Shown: piece after piece, positions 15,170 through 23,090 of the stretch
Layout: each line of letters starts with the position of its first letter
Position numbering within the stretch: the stretch's first letter is position 1
DNA from: Candidatus Parcubacteria bacterium
Lineage (GTDB): Bacteria; Patescibacteria; ABY1; BM507; UBA12075
Direction of reading: 5' to 3'
Length of the DNA stretch: 64,000 bases
Assembly: GCA_002869165.1 (NCBI GenBank)
Contig: PKTK01000001.1
Location: 372,001 to 436,000 of the forward strand
Notes under the pieces: generated by a model
Told to the model about the DNA's origin: nothing
The model's database searches: none
Seen by the model: the letters and a program-made list of their open reading frames with translations, nothing else
Made by a program: the position numbers and the translations under genes

Positions 15170-15487
15170 TTACTTGCTAGCTTGAGCCAGGTAGTAATTC
15201 ATTCTTTCTATGTAGCATTCAATTTTTGCTTTGTTCTTGTCTTTTTGCAGAATAGAGTCAAAAAATTTTCCATTTAAAATCCATACACCACTGTCAATTT
15301 TTATTTTTTGATGTATTTTTCCACTTTGAGCATCTACAACAATTTGGAAAGTAGAAACTAAGGGATTTGTTGACCTAAGAGTAATATTAAATACATTCTC
15401 TCTTCTCTGTATATTCAAAATGCCATCACTTACTTTTACTATCCCACCCTTTTCTCTAATTGAGTTAATTTTGGCAATATTACACAT
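15170..15487 (-). CDS. Small protein of unknown function (105 aa)
   Basis: Not recognised; soluble and likely beta-rich. The frame is open upstream to 15523, but I place the start at the ATG of MCNIAKINS because GAGGGAGA lies directly before it. It has its own terminator and is adjacent to the tRNA-Gln promoter region. Confidence 0.6.
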   Translation of the reverse strand: MCNIAKINSIREKGGIVKVSDGILNIQRRENVFNITLRSTNPLVSTFQIVVDAQSGKIHQKIKIDSGVWILNGKFFDSILQKDKNKAKIECYIERMNYYLAQASK

Positions 15488-15571
15488 ATTCTCCCTCATT
15501 TGTTTTTTTATATAAATGAACATTTAACTAAAATATTAGTATATTTTAGTTTATATGTCAAATAAGTATCC

Positions 15572-15600
15572 TTGACAATGTAAAAAAATAGTATTATTAT
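15572..15600 (+). promoter_or_regulatory. Promoter of tRNA-Gln
   Basis: A perfect TTGACA (15572-15577), a 17-base spacer and TATTAT (15595-15600). The start is predicted near 15607. Between it and the tRNA lies a short CCGCC/GGTGG hairpin with a T5 run (15613-15634), which may be a leader hairpin or weak terminator. Confidence 0.7.
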
Positions 15601-15648
15601 ATTTATATAAAAGCCGCCCAATTTGGTGGTTTTTCATTTAGAGAATTT

Positions 15649-15722
15649 TCGGAGATCGTCTAATGGTAGGACTCCAGGTTTTGGTCCTGGCTATCGGGGT
15701 TCGAATCCCTGTCTCCGAGCCA
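15649..15722 (+). tRNA. tRNA-Gln (anticodon TTG), CCA encoded
   Basis: The acceptor TCGGAGA pairs with TCTCCGA, the discriminator is G, and CCA is encoded. The anticodon stem CCAGG/CCTGG carries the loop TTTTGGT, giving TTG. The T-loop is TTCGAAT. Its 3' end overlaps the 3' end of the serine recombinase gene on the other strand, so it is the integration target of the element that follows. Confidence 0.96.
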
Positions 15723-17315
15723 AGAAAGACGAAGCGATGCGAGAGCATCGCTTTTGTTGTAATCTAAGTGAGAATTCATCGGTTCTAACCTATCTAATTT
15801 AGCATTGAAAGTTTTTGCGTTCTCATAAATCGGCATATACCATTTATAAAGTGAGATTAGCACTTTTTTGTCTTTTATTTCTCGGTTCGAACCTAGATCA
15901 ATGAGTATCTCTCTTTTGACTGAATTATCGCTTTTAAGGAACTTCTTTTTAGCATGAGTGGCAAAAACAAACTTTTCTTTGGTCAGTTCAATCAAATCTT
16001 CTTCATTGTTTCTCTTTTCTTTTTTCTTAGTTAAATTTTCGAGTTCATTTTTCAGATTCATTTTCTCTTTCAAATATTCTTCATCATCCAATAAGTTTTT
16101 AGCCCTCATCATAGTTAGGTTAGAAATCTCACTTTCTATTTCCTTTGCTCTGTCATTCTGATTAGCCTCAATTTGCTTTTCCTCTCGCTTCTCAGAGCCT
16201 TTCTGGGTGTCTAGATGTTCCAATGCCCAATCAAGAAATTTGGGATGAATTTCCAGTCTTTTGAGTTTTTCAAACACTTCTGTTTTTATCTCATTTTCTT
16301 CAACAGAACCTTGTTTGCAATTAGCTTCTTTACTTTTGTGAGTACAATGGTAATAGTCATAACCCTTTACTTTATTTTTACTTTTAATATACTTAGTTTT
16401 ATGTTCAGCAGTTATTGAACAACCGCAATCAGCACACTTAAACATTCCTGAATAAGTAAAGTCATGTTTTTGTGGCTTTCTTTTACATCCTCTTTGTCCT
16501 AACAATTCCTGAATTCTGTTAAACTCATCAATCGTTATTATTTGTTTATGTCTTCCTTTACTTTCTTTTCCACTATAAACAATAATCCCGGCATAAAACG
16601 GGTTACCTAGCATTTTATACCAGACACTTCTTGATAATTTACCACCGCCAGATTTCTTCTTTTTCCTAGTGCGATAATTCCAATCTTCATTCAATATATT
16701 TAAAACCTCTTGAGCTGTATAGGCTCCACTTAAAAACAAATCAAATGCTTTTCTCAGTAGCACAGTTCTTTTTTTGTCCGTGATAATAGCCCTTTGTCCT
16801 TTTTCCAGTCTCATATCATTCAGGTACCCCTCAGGAGCAACACCAGGCAACCAACCCAAAGACACTTTCTTCTCCAAACCTCTTTTTACATCTTTACCTA
16901 GTTTTGATGAGAAATACTGAGATTGAGAAAGTGCCAACTGCAACATCATTATTCCCTCAGGACTATTATCAAAATTATATGAGCCGAATTTGAGATCATG
17001 GATTATTCCAGTTCGTACCAAGTAGGTAATAGTTGAAGCATCTATTTCGTTTCTCGATAACCTGTCTGGATGCCAAGCAATTATTCCCTGTGCTTCACCA
17101 AGTTTTATTCGTCTAATCATGTCCTCAAACACAGGACGATTATACGGCTTAAAAGCAGAATACTTTTCTTCTAAAATTTCAACAATATCAAAACCAGGAC
17201 AGGTTTTTTTAACACTATCTTTTTGTGAGTCAATCGAAAGAGCCTGTCTTTCTTCTCCTTCTGTTGATTTTCTCACATAAGCGAAATATTTAGTTTTGTT
17301 TTCTTGGTTTACCAT
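15660..17315 (-). CDS. Large serine recombinase (site-specific integrase)
   Basis: It integrates or excises DNA through a serine nucleophile. YFAYVRKS near the start holds the probable catalytic Ser17, with the resolvase fold continuing through IIAWHPDRLSRN. A recombinase domain follows (about 180-290), then a zinc ribbon (CADCGCSI with HCTH...C, about 310-350) and a C-terminal coiled coil (about 395-450). The frame is open to 17444, but MVNQENKTKYF at 17315 is the natural start. The last residues (GDRDSNPDSQD and on) are encoded by the antisense strand of tRNA-Gln, so the native C-terminus was changed when the element integrated. Confidence 0.92.
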   Translation of the reverse strand: MVNQENKTKYFAYVRKSTEGEERQALSIDSQKDSVKKTCPGFDIVEILEEKYSAFKPYNRPVFEDMIRRIKLGEAQGIIAWHPDRLSRNEIDASTITYLVRTGIIHDLKFGSYNFDNSPEGIMMLQLALSQSQYFSSKLGKDVKRGLEKKVSLGWLPGVAPEGYLNDMRLEKGQRAIITDKKRTVLLRKAFDLFLSGAYTAQEVLNILNEDWNYRTRKKKKSGGGKLSRSVWYKMLGNPFYAGIIVYSGKESKGRHKQIITIDEFNRIQELLGQRGCKRKPQKHDFTYSGMFKCADCGCSITAEHKTKYIKSKNKVKGYDYYHCTHKSKEANCKQGSVEENEIKTEVFEKLKRLEIHPKFLDWALEHLDTQKGSEKREEKQIEANQNDRAKEIESEISNLTMMRAKNLLDDEEYLKEKMNLKNELENLTKKKEKRNNEEDLIELTKEKFVFATHAKKKFLKSDNSVKREILIDLGSNREIKDKKVLISLYKWYMPIYENAKTFNAKLDRLEPMNSHLDYNKSDALASLRLSWLGDRDSNPDSQDQNLESYH

Positions 17316-17489
17316 ATTGTCATGTTTTAGATAATCAAAAAGGGACGGTCGTGGAGACCCAACTAAACAATACCAAAAGTAATATTTGTCGGCACAAACC
17401 GCCCCTTCCTGGGGACAAATAAAATAAAAACTTCTGGTATTCAATTGTATAGTTAGGTCTCAATTTCATATTATCATAAATAATAGTTT

Positions 17490-17663
17490 TTACAAATTAC
17501 TATATTTCTCAAAATCTTTTTTACTCATTGGCTCATAAGTCAGTTTTACAATCGAAACCAAGGCAGTCGCTTGTTTAAGTGCTTCTGCTTCACTTATTTC
17601 TTCATTAAACTCTTGTCGGTAGAGTTCAATGAATGATTTCAGTTGTGCCCTGGTAAATTGCAT
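17490..17663 (-). CDS. Small ORF next to the recombinase (57 aa)
   Basis: Starts at MQFTRAQLKSF; the open frame to 17726 is probably untranslated. The helical, acidic protein includes FIELYRQEFNEEISEAEA and TYEPMSKKDFE. In my recollection similar short proteins often sit beside large serine recombinases in CPR genomes. It might be a recombination directionality factor or regulator, but there is no direct evidence. Confidence 0.55.
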   Translation of the reverse strand: MQFTRAQLKSFIELYRQEFNEEISEAEALKQATALVSIVKLTYEPMSKKDFEKYSNL

Positions 17664-17908
17664 TATTATTTTGTTTATCAGATTATATGTATATCTTATA
17701 GATTGTAACGAGAGCAAAATTGACAAACTAGCTTAGCTTAAAATCTCAACTTCATATATATGTTTATTGGCTAATCCTCATTTCACTCGCGAGCAGATGT
17801 TACCCTGTAGATCAAGCCAAATAGATGTTTTGATCATCTCTAGTTTTTACTCTCAAATAACTTTTTCGTTAGATGTGTGGTTATAATCAAGTTAAGATAT
17901 GTAAAGTA

Positions 17909-18054
17909 CTTTTTTATTCTTTTTCCTGTTTTTACCGCTTTTACTCCGGTTCCGTTTTTTCGGCTCCGGTGCTGTCGCATCCGGAGGCCGAAAAAACGAA
18001 ATCCTCGTGAGTAAAATAGTTAATAAAAAGAAATGAAAAAAGAATACAAAAAAA
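17909..18054. other. Large imperfect inverted repeat inside the element
   Basis: The core stem pairs CCGTTTTTTCGGCTCCGG (about 17952-17969) with CCGGAGGCCGAAAAAACG (17981-17998), with one bulged base. Outer segments TTTTACTC/GAGTAAAA and TTATTCTTTTT/AAAAAGAATA extend it to about 145 bases. It lies in a roughly 570-base stretch without genes (17664-18232). A structured RNA, replication or nicking site, or recombinase accessory site are all possible. Confidence 0.6.
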
Positions 18055-18178
18055 CTGCTTTCAATTATATGAAAACAGTCTTGAGGTACTTTGATATAAA
18101 TTTTACCTCAAAAATAAAAAAGCCCCTTTTTGATTGACCAAAAACAATCAATTTACCTCAAAATCAATCTAATCCTTT

Positions 18179-18229
18179 CAAGCTATCCCCAAGAAAAACT
18201 ACGGACAGGTTTTTCATGGGGATAGCTTG
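18179..18229. terminator. Strong hairpin at the 3' end of the 18233 gene
   Basis: CAAGCTATCCCC at 18179 pairs with GGGGATAGCTTG ending at 18229, and GAAAAAC pairs with GTTTTTC inside, making about 20 bp in total. It sits directly after the minus-strand stop, so termination is likely, although no T-run follows. A smaller TTGATTG/CAATCAA hairpin lies at about 18130-18153. Confidence 0.55.
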
Positions 18230-18232
18230 GGA

Positions 18233-19045
18233 TTATATGTATTTCTTATTGATACTTACTTTACCAGTTCGACCAGTATTGAATATGAGGAAATCACTTA
18301 TATTATCTTTTGTTTGTTTTTCAATCTTGGATTGGATGTCTTTGCAGGCTGTGTGATATTTTTGCCAATTATTATTTCTGTTCTTGTAATCAATTTCATT
18401 AAATTCATTTTCAGCTATTTCAGAATAAAAGAAATCATCTGTTAAATTGTCTTTGTTGGTGATAAAAATGTATTTCAGTATTTTATAGGCATTAGTTATT
18501 TTGTCTTGCTTGTTGATAGTTATTTTTTCGCCTTTCAAATAAAGCAAGCCTCGTTTTTCATCAAACGAGGTTTTTTCATCTTCCTTATCATCAATGAATT
18601 TATTCTCGCTGATTTTTTCAAAAAAGCCACTGTTAACAATCTGCATAGTAAAATCAAGTAAGTCTTCTGAATATGGTTTTGAGTAGCAAGCACAAATATC
18701 TTCATATAACTTTCTGTCTTTCATCTTGCATTCTTTCAGTATTTTCATTTTGTCGTGGATTTTCTCTAGATTTTCCATATACATCCAAAATTGCTTGGAG
18801 TACATGGTCTTTTTATCAATTTCTAAAAACTCCTCAATACCTACTTCATCAGGATGAATAAAGGTGCCCATAGCTTCTGATTCTTTATATATTTTCCTTA
18901 GTAGTTCTTTGGCTAGTGGCTCAGTGCTTAAATACCGGAAATACTTATATATCACAACTAACTTATCAAAAATACTCTTTTCCATTAAAAAAAGTCGGCG
19001 AAAATCCGACAATTTATCCTTGAATTTTTGAGGTGATATTGGCAT
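18233..19045 (-). CDS. Element-encoded protein of unknown function (270 aa), possible winged-helix C-terminus
   Basis: Not recognised as a whole. The first 170 residues are helical and charged. From about residue 175 (KGEKITINKQDKITNAYKIL) to the end (FNTGRTGKVSINKKYI) the pattern resembles a winged-helix DNA-binding domain of the response-regulator type, with a strand, three helices and a beta wing. It could regulate the element, but this is inference from shape only. Confidence 0.55.
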   Translation of the reverse strand: MPISPQKFKDKLSDFRRLFLMEKSIFDKLVVIYKYFRYLSTEPLAKELLRKIYKESEAMGTFIHPDEVGIEEFLEIDKKTMYSKQFWMYMENLEKIHDKMKILKECKMKDRKLYEDICACYSKPYSEDLLDFTMQIVNSGFFEKISENKFIDDKEDEKTSFDEKRGLLYLKGEKITINKQDKITNAYKILKYIFITNKDNLTDDFFYSEIAENEFNEIDYKNRNNNWQKYHTACKDIQSKIEKQTKDNISDFLIFNTGRTGKVSINKKYI

Positions 19046-19147
19046 ATGTTTTTTTTGTTTTTTATTCTATTAATTATACATTATTGGGATGAGAAGATAA
19101 AGAATTGTAATTTATTGTTTAATATTAGTATAATACATAAAAAACAG

Positions 19148-19176
19148 TTGACATATCATTAAAAATGTGATATATT
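19148..19176 (+). promoter_or_regulatory. Promoter of the LemA-like gene
   Basis: TTGACA (19148-19153), a 17-base spacer and TATATT (19171-19176). The start is predicted near 19183, 76 bases before the ATG. Confidence 0.72.
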
Positions 19177-19258
19177 AATGTATTATCTTTGATAATGTTA
19201 TTAAGCGGTCATTTAAAGTTTTAGTAAAACATAATAATTCTAAAATGGGAGGTGTTAA

Positions 19259-19822
19259 ATGTTTATCGTTACTTCTTTGGTTAGTGCGATTTTGATGGTT
19301 GTCGGGGCAATTACCTCATTATCCAATATTTTTGGAGATGGTGCAGTCAACTTGCCACTTGTTGTTTTCGGCGGTGTTTTATTTGCTGTTGCATTATGTA
19401 CCCTGTGGCTAAGTGTAGTTCAGGTCATAAAGAACTACTTCGTAGAGCTTCACACCTACGTAAAGCGCGAAGAAGCAGAAATTGGCGTTCTGGAAAAACA
19501 GTATGAAGACCTGGAAAAGAAGCTTGAAGTATTGGTGGAAAAATATTTTTCACATGAAACCGGTTTACTCGATGCTGTCAAGGAAAGGAGTGCTGAAAAG
19601 TTATCGGCACTATTTGAAAATTACCCTGAGCTGAAAGCTATGGGTGGTACAAAAGAGTTAATTGATAAAATTGTCAGATTGCGAATGAATATTTCAAACG
19701 CTCAAATATCATTTAACCGATCAGCCCGTGCGTACAACGAATACGCTCAAAAATCTCCATACAACAAATATGTTCCCGAGGAAATGGACAAAAAGATTAA
19801 TTACATTGATCTTAAAGAATAA
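19259..19822 (+). CDS. LemA-like membrane-anchored protein
   Basis: 187 residues. Two hydrophobic segments (about 3-25 and 33-56) are followed by a long coiled coil (65-95). A region recalling LemA follows: SALFENYPELKAMGG, then NAQISFNRSARAYNEY, as in the family's YPxLKA and FNxxxxxYN motifs. LemA proteins differ in having one membrane segment, so this is a divergent member at best. The start is fixed by a GGGAGGTG site. It is read divergently from the 18233 gene. Confidence 0.6.
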   Translation: MFIVTSLVSAILMVVGAITSLSNIFGDGAVNLPLVVFGGVLFAVALCTLWLSVVQVIKNYFVELHTYVKREEAEIGVLEKQYEDLEKKLEVLVEKYFSHETGLLDAVKERSAEKLSALFENYPELKAMGGTKELIDKIVRLRMNISNAQISFNRSARAYNEYAQKSPYNKYVPEEMDKKINYIDLKE

Positions 19823-19847
19823 CCCAAACCCTACGAACAAAATCTAC

Positions 19848-19890
19848 AAAGGCACTTGCGTCTATCGCTGGTGCCTTTCTTCTTTTTTTA
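19848..19890 (+). terminator. Terminator of the LemA-like gene
   Basis: AAAGGCAC (19848-19855) pairs with GTGCCTTT (19871-19878), and CTTCTTTTTTT follows. Confidence 0.7.
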
Positions 19891-19939
19891 GTTGCTTTTT
19901 TATAAGAAAGTAGTAGTATTTAAGTATAGATATAATTAT

Positions 19940-20755
19940 ATGACAAAAAAAGAAAAATTTGATATAAATTCTTTGATTGAAAATAGTGGTCATGATTTTC
20001 ATGATAAAGTGATTAGCCTTTTTTCTGAACATGATTGGCAGACACTTCCAAGTCAATACTATGTCGATATAATAACTAAAAAAAGAAGGGAAATTGATAT
20101 TATCGCATCAAAGGAATTTACGGCAAGTGATATTTTTCAGGAATCTTCAAAAAAATTAAAAATCAATCTATATATTGATGTTAAGCATATACCGAATCAT
20201 AATGTCTTTTGGTTTGAGGAAAAGGATATTGAAAAAGCCGAAAAATTGGCTATGGATAATTTTATCTTAAGAAGAGAAAGAAACATTTTCTTAAAAAACA
20301 CATCTGTAATCCCAAACATCATTCATCACTACATTCAAGACAATAAGGCTAGTAGGAAATGGTCTTTTGAAAAGAAAAAAGGATATAAGGATGATATATT
20401 TTTTAGTGCACAGGAGCAGGTTCTTCATTCATTACTTCACTATAGTAAAAACTCCAGTTATAACGAAATTCATTACCCAGTTATAATTATAAATTCATTT
20501 GATAAAATATTTATAAGAGACAACGGAGAAGCTATACCAGCTAAAAATAATTTTCAAATACAAATTGATTATTCTCATGGTGCGGACAAAATTAAAAAAA
20601 GTGATTATTTTTTAATTGATATAATTGCTTTTGAATTTTTATCCAACTTTATAGAGCAAATAGAAAGTAATGATATAAAGATATTACTAGATCATCTTAG
20701 ATTTAATTTGAGAACAAATAAGCCTAAACAATACAAACCAAGAAGCTTCAGGTGA
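19940..20755 (+). CDS. PD-(D/E)XK nuclease-like protein of the element
   Basis: 272 residues from MTKKEKFDINSL; the frame upstream to 19892 is probably not translated. HDFHDKVISLF is followed by REIDIIASKEF and LYIDVKHIP, an (E)xD...DxK pattern expected for restriction-endonuclease-like folds (Mrr-type). This suggests DNA cleavage by a lone endonuclease or defence protein carried on the element. No methylase partner is present. The gene ends with TGA. The rest of the protein is not recognised. Confidence 0.6.
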   Translation: MTKKEKFDINSLIENSGHDFHDKVISLFSEHDWQTLPSQYYVDIITKKRREIDIIASKEFTASDIFQESSKKLKINLYIDVKHIPNHNVFWFEEKDIEKAEKLAMDNFILRRERNIFLKNTSVIPNIIHHYIQDNKASRKWSFEKKKGYKDDIFFSAQEQVLHSLLHYSKNSSYNEIHYPVIIINSFDKIFIRDNGEAIPAKNNFQIQIDYSHGADKIKKSDYFLIDIIAFEFLSNFIEQIESNDIKILLDHLRFNLRTNKPKQYKPRSFR

Positions 20756-20808
20756 TTATTGATTTCTTATTTTAGTTCTGACTTCGTCCACGACCCCGAG
20801 CAACTTTA

Positions 20809-20830
20809 AAAGCACCCTATTTGGGTGTTT
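20809..20830 (+). terminator. Terminator of the nuclease-like gene
   Basis: A short GCACCC-TATTT-GGGTGT hairpin followed by TTTTAAATTTG, about 55 bases after the stop. Confidence 0.6.
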
Positions 20831-20940
20831 TTAAATTTGTTTGGAAGCAGGCTTTAGAACCCTTACTAACACACATATTAAAAAAATTAAATTATAAAAT
20901 TTTTAGCTTAATTATTAATAACAGCATCTTTGTTGGTGAG

Positions 20941-21012
20941 AATTCCTGTCTCTGCTTCCATCAAGAAAACGATGTAAGAAAATCGTTTTTGTTGTAATAT
21001 AAGTGAGAATTA
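20941..21012 (+). repeat. Diverged direct repeat of the tRNA-Gln/recombinase junction (attR-like)
   Basis: GAATTCCTGTCTCTG here matches GAATCCCTGTCTCCG of the tRNA at 15703. Further on, TTTTGTTGTAATATAAGTGAGAATT matches 15752-15776 with a single difference. On the minus strand it still encodes NSHLYYNKND, like the recombinase's NSHLDYNKSD. It therefore carries the tail of a related recombinase gene, as expected for an end of a second or older integration at the same tRNA. The rest of 20831-21128 holds no gene I can see. Confidence 0.65.
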
Positions 21013-21128
21013 ATTTGTCTAAAAATATATTTAAAAATTCTTGGAATATATTTTTTAATATTAATTTTTTTTATTTATTTTATCTTAAAATATGCTATAA
21101 TAAATGTAATTAACTATTTTTAAAATAA

Positions 21129-22265
21129 ATGAAATTCAACATTCTCACGAAAATTACTTTATTAATACTGCTCTTAAGTTTTGTCCCTTTGTCAATTTTA
21201 AGTTTTTTGTTGCTTAATAATCTTAGTAGCATGGAAAAAACTGCACTTGAAAAAGTTGAATACATGAAAAATGTTGCGGTAGAAGATAGTTTTAATTCAT
21301 TAGACAATTTAGGAGCTGAAATGATAAAAAATCAAGCGATTTTAACAAAAACATTACTTGATAATTATATCGAGAATCGTCCTGAAATTACCTTAGACGA
21401 ATTAGTGACGAGTAAAGAATTTCAAACATTGGGAGTACAGTCTGTAGGAAAAAAAGGTTATACCGTGATTGTTCAAATTGATATTCAAAGAATGCTAGCA
21501 CATCCAAATAAAGAGTTTCTTGGATTAGCTATGCTAGATTCATTGAGATCTAATCCAAAAATGGATGATTGGTGGCGAGTTGTTGAAGTAACATTTAATG
21601 ATCATTCAAAAGATACTTCTGGTTATTATAAGTGGCCAGAAGAAGATGGTAGTTATAGTGATAAATATTTATACATGACAGTCTTAAATAATCAGGTAGA
21701 AGGTAAAGATATATCAGTAGCAGCAACTACATACATTGATGAATTTAATGCTCCAGCAAAGCTACTTGATGGAAAATTAATTACAGAAAAATATAATATA
21801 ATTAATGAAATAAAAAACGTTAAAAAAAGAATAGAAAAAATTATTTTTATTTCTATCGCAATTTTGTTATTTTTTGTAATTTTTCTTTCTATTATTTTTA
21901 GTAAAAAATTAATTCAACCTATCAGGATTTTACATGACGGTTTCCGTGATGTGGGTAATAATGTTTCTAATGCAAGAGTTGAAATTAAGTCAAACGATGA
22001 AATGGAAGACCTTGGTTATGATTTCAATTCCATGGCAGAAAAGCTATCAGAACAAAAGAAAGAATTAGCTGATTATAATAAGACTTTAGAAAAGAAGGTC
22101 AAAGAAAGAACCTCTCAACTTTTAAAATCAAAAGAAAGTTTGGAGGCAAAAAATAGGGACCTGGAAAAATTTAATAAGATTGCCGTTGAAAGAGAGATGA
22201 AAATGATACAGTTAAAGAAAAGAATAAGTGAACTAGAACAAAATAAAGAGAATGGAGGTGGGTAA
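21129..22265 (+). CDS. Cache-HAMP membrane sensor without kinase or methyl-accepting domain
   Basis: 378 residues. The first membrane helix (about 8-30) is followed by an extracytoplasmic Cache-like sensor (about 35-225, with GKKGYTVIVQ and MDDWWRVVEV). A second helix (about 238-260) leads to a HAMP domain (KKLIQPIRILHDGFRDV to DLGYDFNSMAEKL) and a long coiled coil to the end. No HisKA, HATPase, GGDEF or MCP signalling tip follows, so the coiled coil must pass the signal to a separate partner. The STAS-like gene just downstream is the obvious candidate. The stop is followed by an ordinary intergenic gap, so it does not look truncated. Confidence 0.82.
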   Translation: MKFNILTKITLLILLLSFVPLSILSFLLLNNLSSMEKTALEKVEYMKNVAVEDSFNSLDNLGAEMIKNQAILTKTLLDNYIENRPEITLDELVTSKEFQTLGVQSVGKKGYTVIVQIDIQRMLAHPNKEFLGLAMLDSLRSNPKMDDWWRVVEVTFNDHSKDTSGYYKWPEEDGSYSDKYLYMTVLNNQVEGKDISVAATTYIDEFNAPAKLLDGKLITEKYNIINEIKNVKKRIEKIIFISIAILLFFVIFLSIIFSKKLIQPIRILHDGFRDVGNNVSNARVEIKSNDEMEDLGYDFNSMAEKLSEQKKELADYNKTLEKKVKERTSQLLKSKESLEAKNRDLEKFNKIAVEREMKMIQLKKRISELEQNKENGGG

Positions 22266-22357
22266 GTAATTCCTAAATTAATATAAGCAGAATATAGTAG
22301 CAACAATTAAAGTAATATATTATAACTAATTTAACTTTAATAATTAATAAAAAAAGT

Positions 22358-22777
22358 ATGCTTATTCAAAAAATTCCAGGAAAAATGGCCTCCACCTGGG
22401 AGGAAGACTCAAAAGCTGTCCTAGACACATGGGAGACATACGATGTATCCCTTGATGAATTTAAGGACGCAATACTAAATAAAGGAATTAATTTTATCCA
22501 AGGACGAGGTGCTGTTGCCTGGATTGTTGATTCCACAAAAGCAAAGGGAGTTTTCTCTCAAGAAATACAAGACTTTATAGGAAGTGATATTTTCCCAGCG
22601 TTTGTAAATAACGGAATTAAGTATTTTATTACTATTAAGCCAGAAGTTGCGAATTTAACTAGCTTAACTGTTAGTAATTATGCAGCCAAGGCAGGTCCAG
22701 CAGGAATGAAATTAGTAGATGTAAAAAGTGTAGCAGATGCGAAAATGTGGTTAAGAGAAAACGCTGACAAAAAATAA
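22358..22777 (+). CDS. STAS/SpoIIAA-like single-domain protein
   Basis: 139 residues with an alternating strand-helix pattern. The segments WEEDSKAVLDTWETYDVS, GRGAVAWIVDSTKAKGVFS, GIKYFITIKPE and the C-terminal DVKSVADAKMWLRE match STAS-like proteins found beside sensor genes. These usually end in a motif such as DDLEEAxxWL. It probably receives or relays the signal of the Cache-HAMP protein 92 bases upstream (inference from context). No phosphorylatable Ser at the classical SpoIIAA position can be assigned with confidence. Confidence 0.6.
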   Translation: MLIQKIPGKMASTWEEDSKAVLDTWETYDVSLDEFKDAILNKGINFIQGRGAVAWIVDSTKAKGVFSQEIQDFIGSDIFPAFVNNGIKYFITIKPEVANLTSLTVSNYAAKAGPAGMKLVDVKSVADAKMWLRENADKK

Positions 22778-22813
22778 AAATATAATAATACATTTAAATA
22801 AGGATGAGAAAAA

Positions 22814-23001
22814 AACCAGGTAGATGGTTGTTTTGAAGTTTTTGAAATTGATAAAATTGTTGCTAAAATAGCACTTTTTAGTGGTTCGGATATTGCAAAA
22901 ATAGTAAGAAGAAGTCTTGAGAAAAAGACTTGTTTTTAATTTGAAGAAAAAAAGAAGTGGAAGCTGTAACAAAAAAGAATCTTTTGCTTGAAATTGAGTA
23001 A
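22814..23001 (+). pseudogene. Remnant of an AAA+ ATPase gene
   Basis: Decayed coding sequence shows KPGR, then in a shifted frame FEVFEID and LFSGSDIAKIVRRSLEKK. These are the sensor-2 region landmarks of AAA+ proteins (RPGRxD, GxSGxDIxxxxRxAxEKK). After a stop, a further shift leads to EVEAVTKKNLLLEIE and a final TAA at 22999. Middle parts are deleted and at least two frame changes are needed. It may once have been the third gene of the sensor-STAS unit. Confidence 0.6.
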
Positions 23002-23049
23002 TATAAGAGAAGTAAAAATAACTAAACTATAGGTTTTGTGTAAAAGTAG

Positions 23050-23077
23050 AAGGCTATGAAATATCATAGCCTTTTTT
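23050..23077 (+). terminator. Terminator between the remnant and ftsX
   Basis: AAGGCTATGA/TCATAGCCTT is a perfect 10-bp stem, with TTTT following on the plus strand. It ends the plus-strand group and may also serve ftsX from the other side. Confidence 0.8.
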
Positions 23078-23090
23078 ATTGAAAAATAGA

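Larger units (their letters stand above)
15649..21012. mobile_element. Integrated element at tRNA-Gln with large serine recombinase
   Basis: About 5.3 kb lies between the tRNA-Gln 3' end and a diverged direct repeat of that junction at 20941-21012. It contains a large serine recombinase next to the tRNA, a small conserved-looking ORF, two big hairpins, an unknown 270-aa gene, a LemA-like membrane protein and a PD-(D/E)XK-like protein. No transfer, capsid or replication gene is recognised. I infer a small integrative element or its decayed relative. The far boundary is less certain because the repeats differ at many positions. Confidence 0.65.

Noticed and set aside
15649..21012. Prophage
   Set aside because: Apart from the recombinase there are no capsid, portal, terminase or lysis genes.
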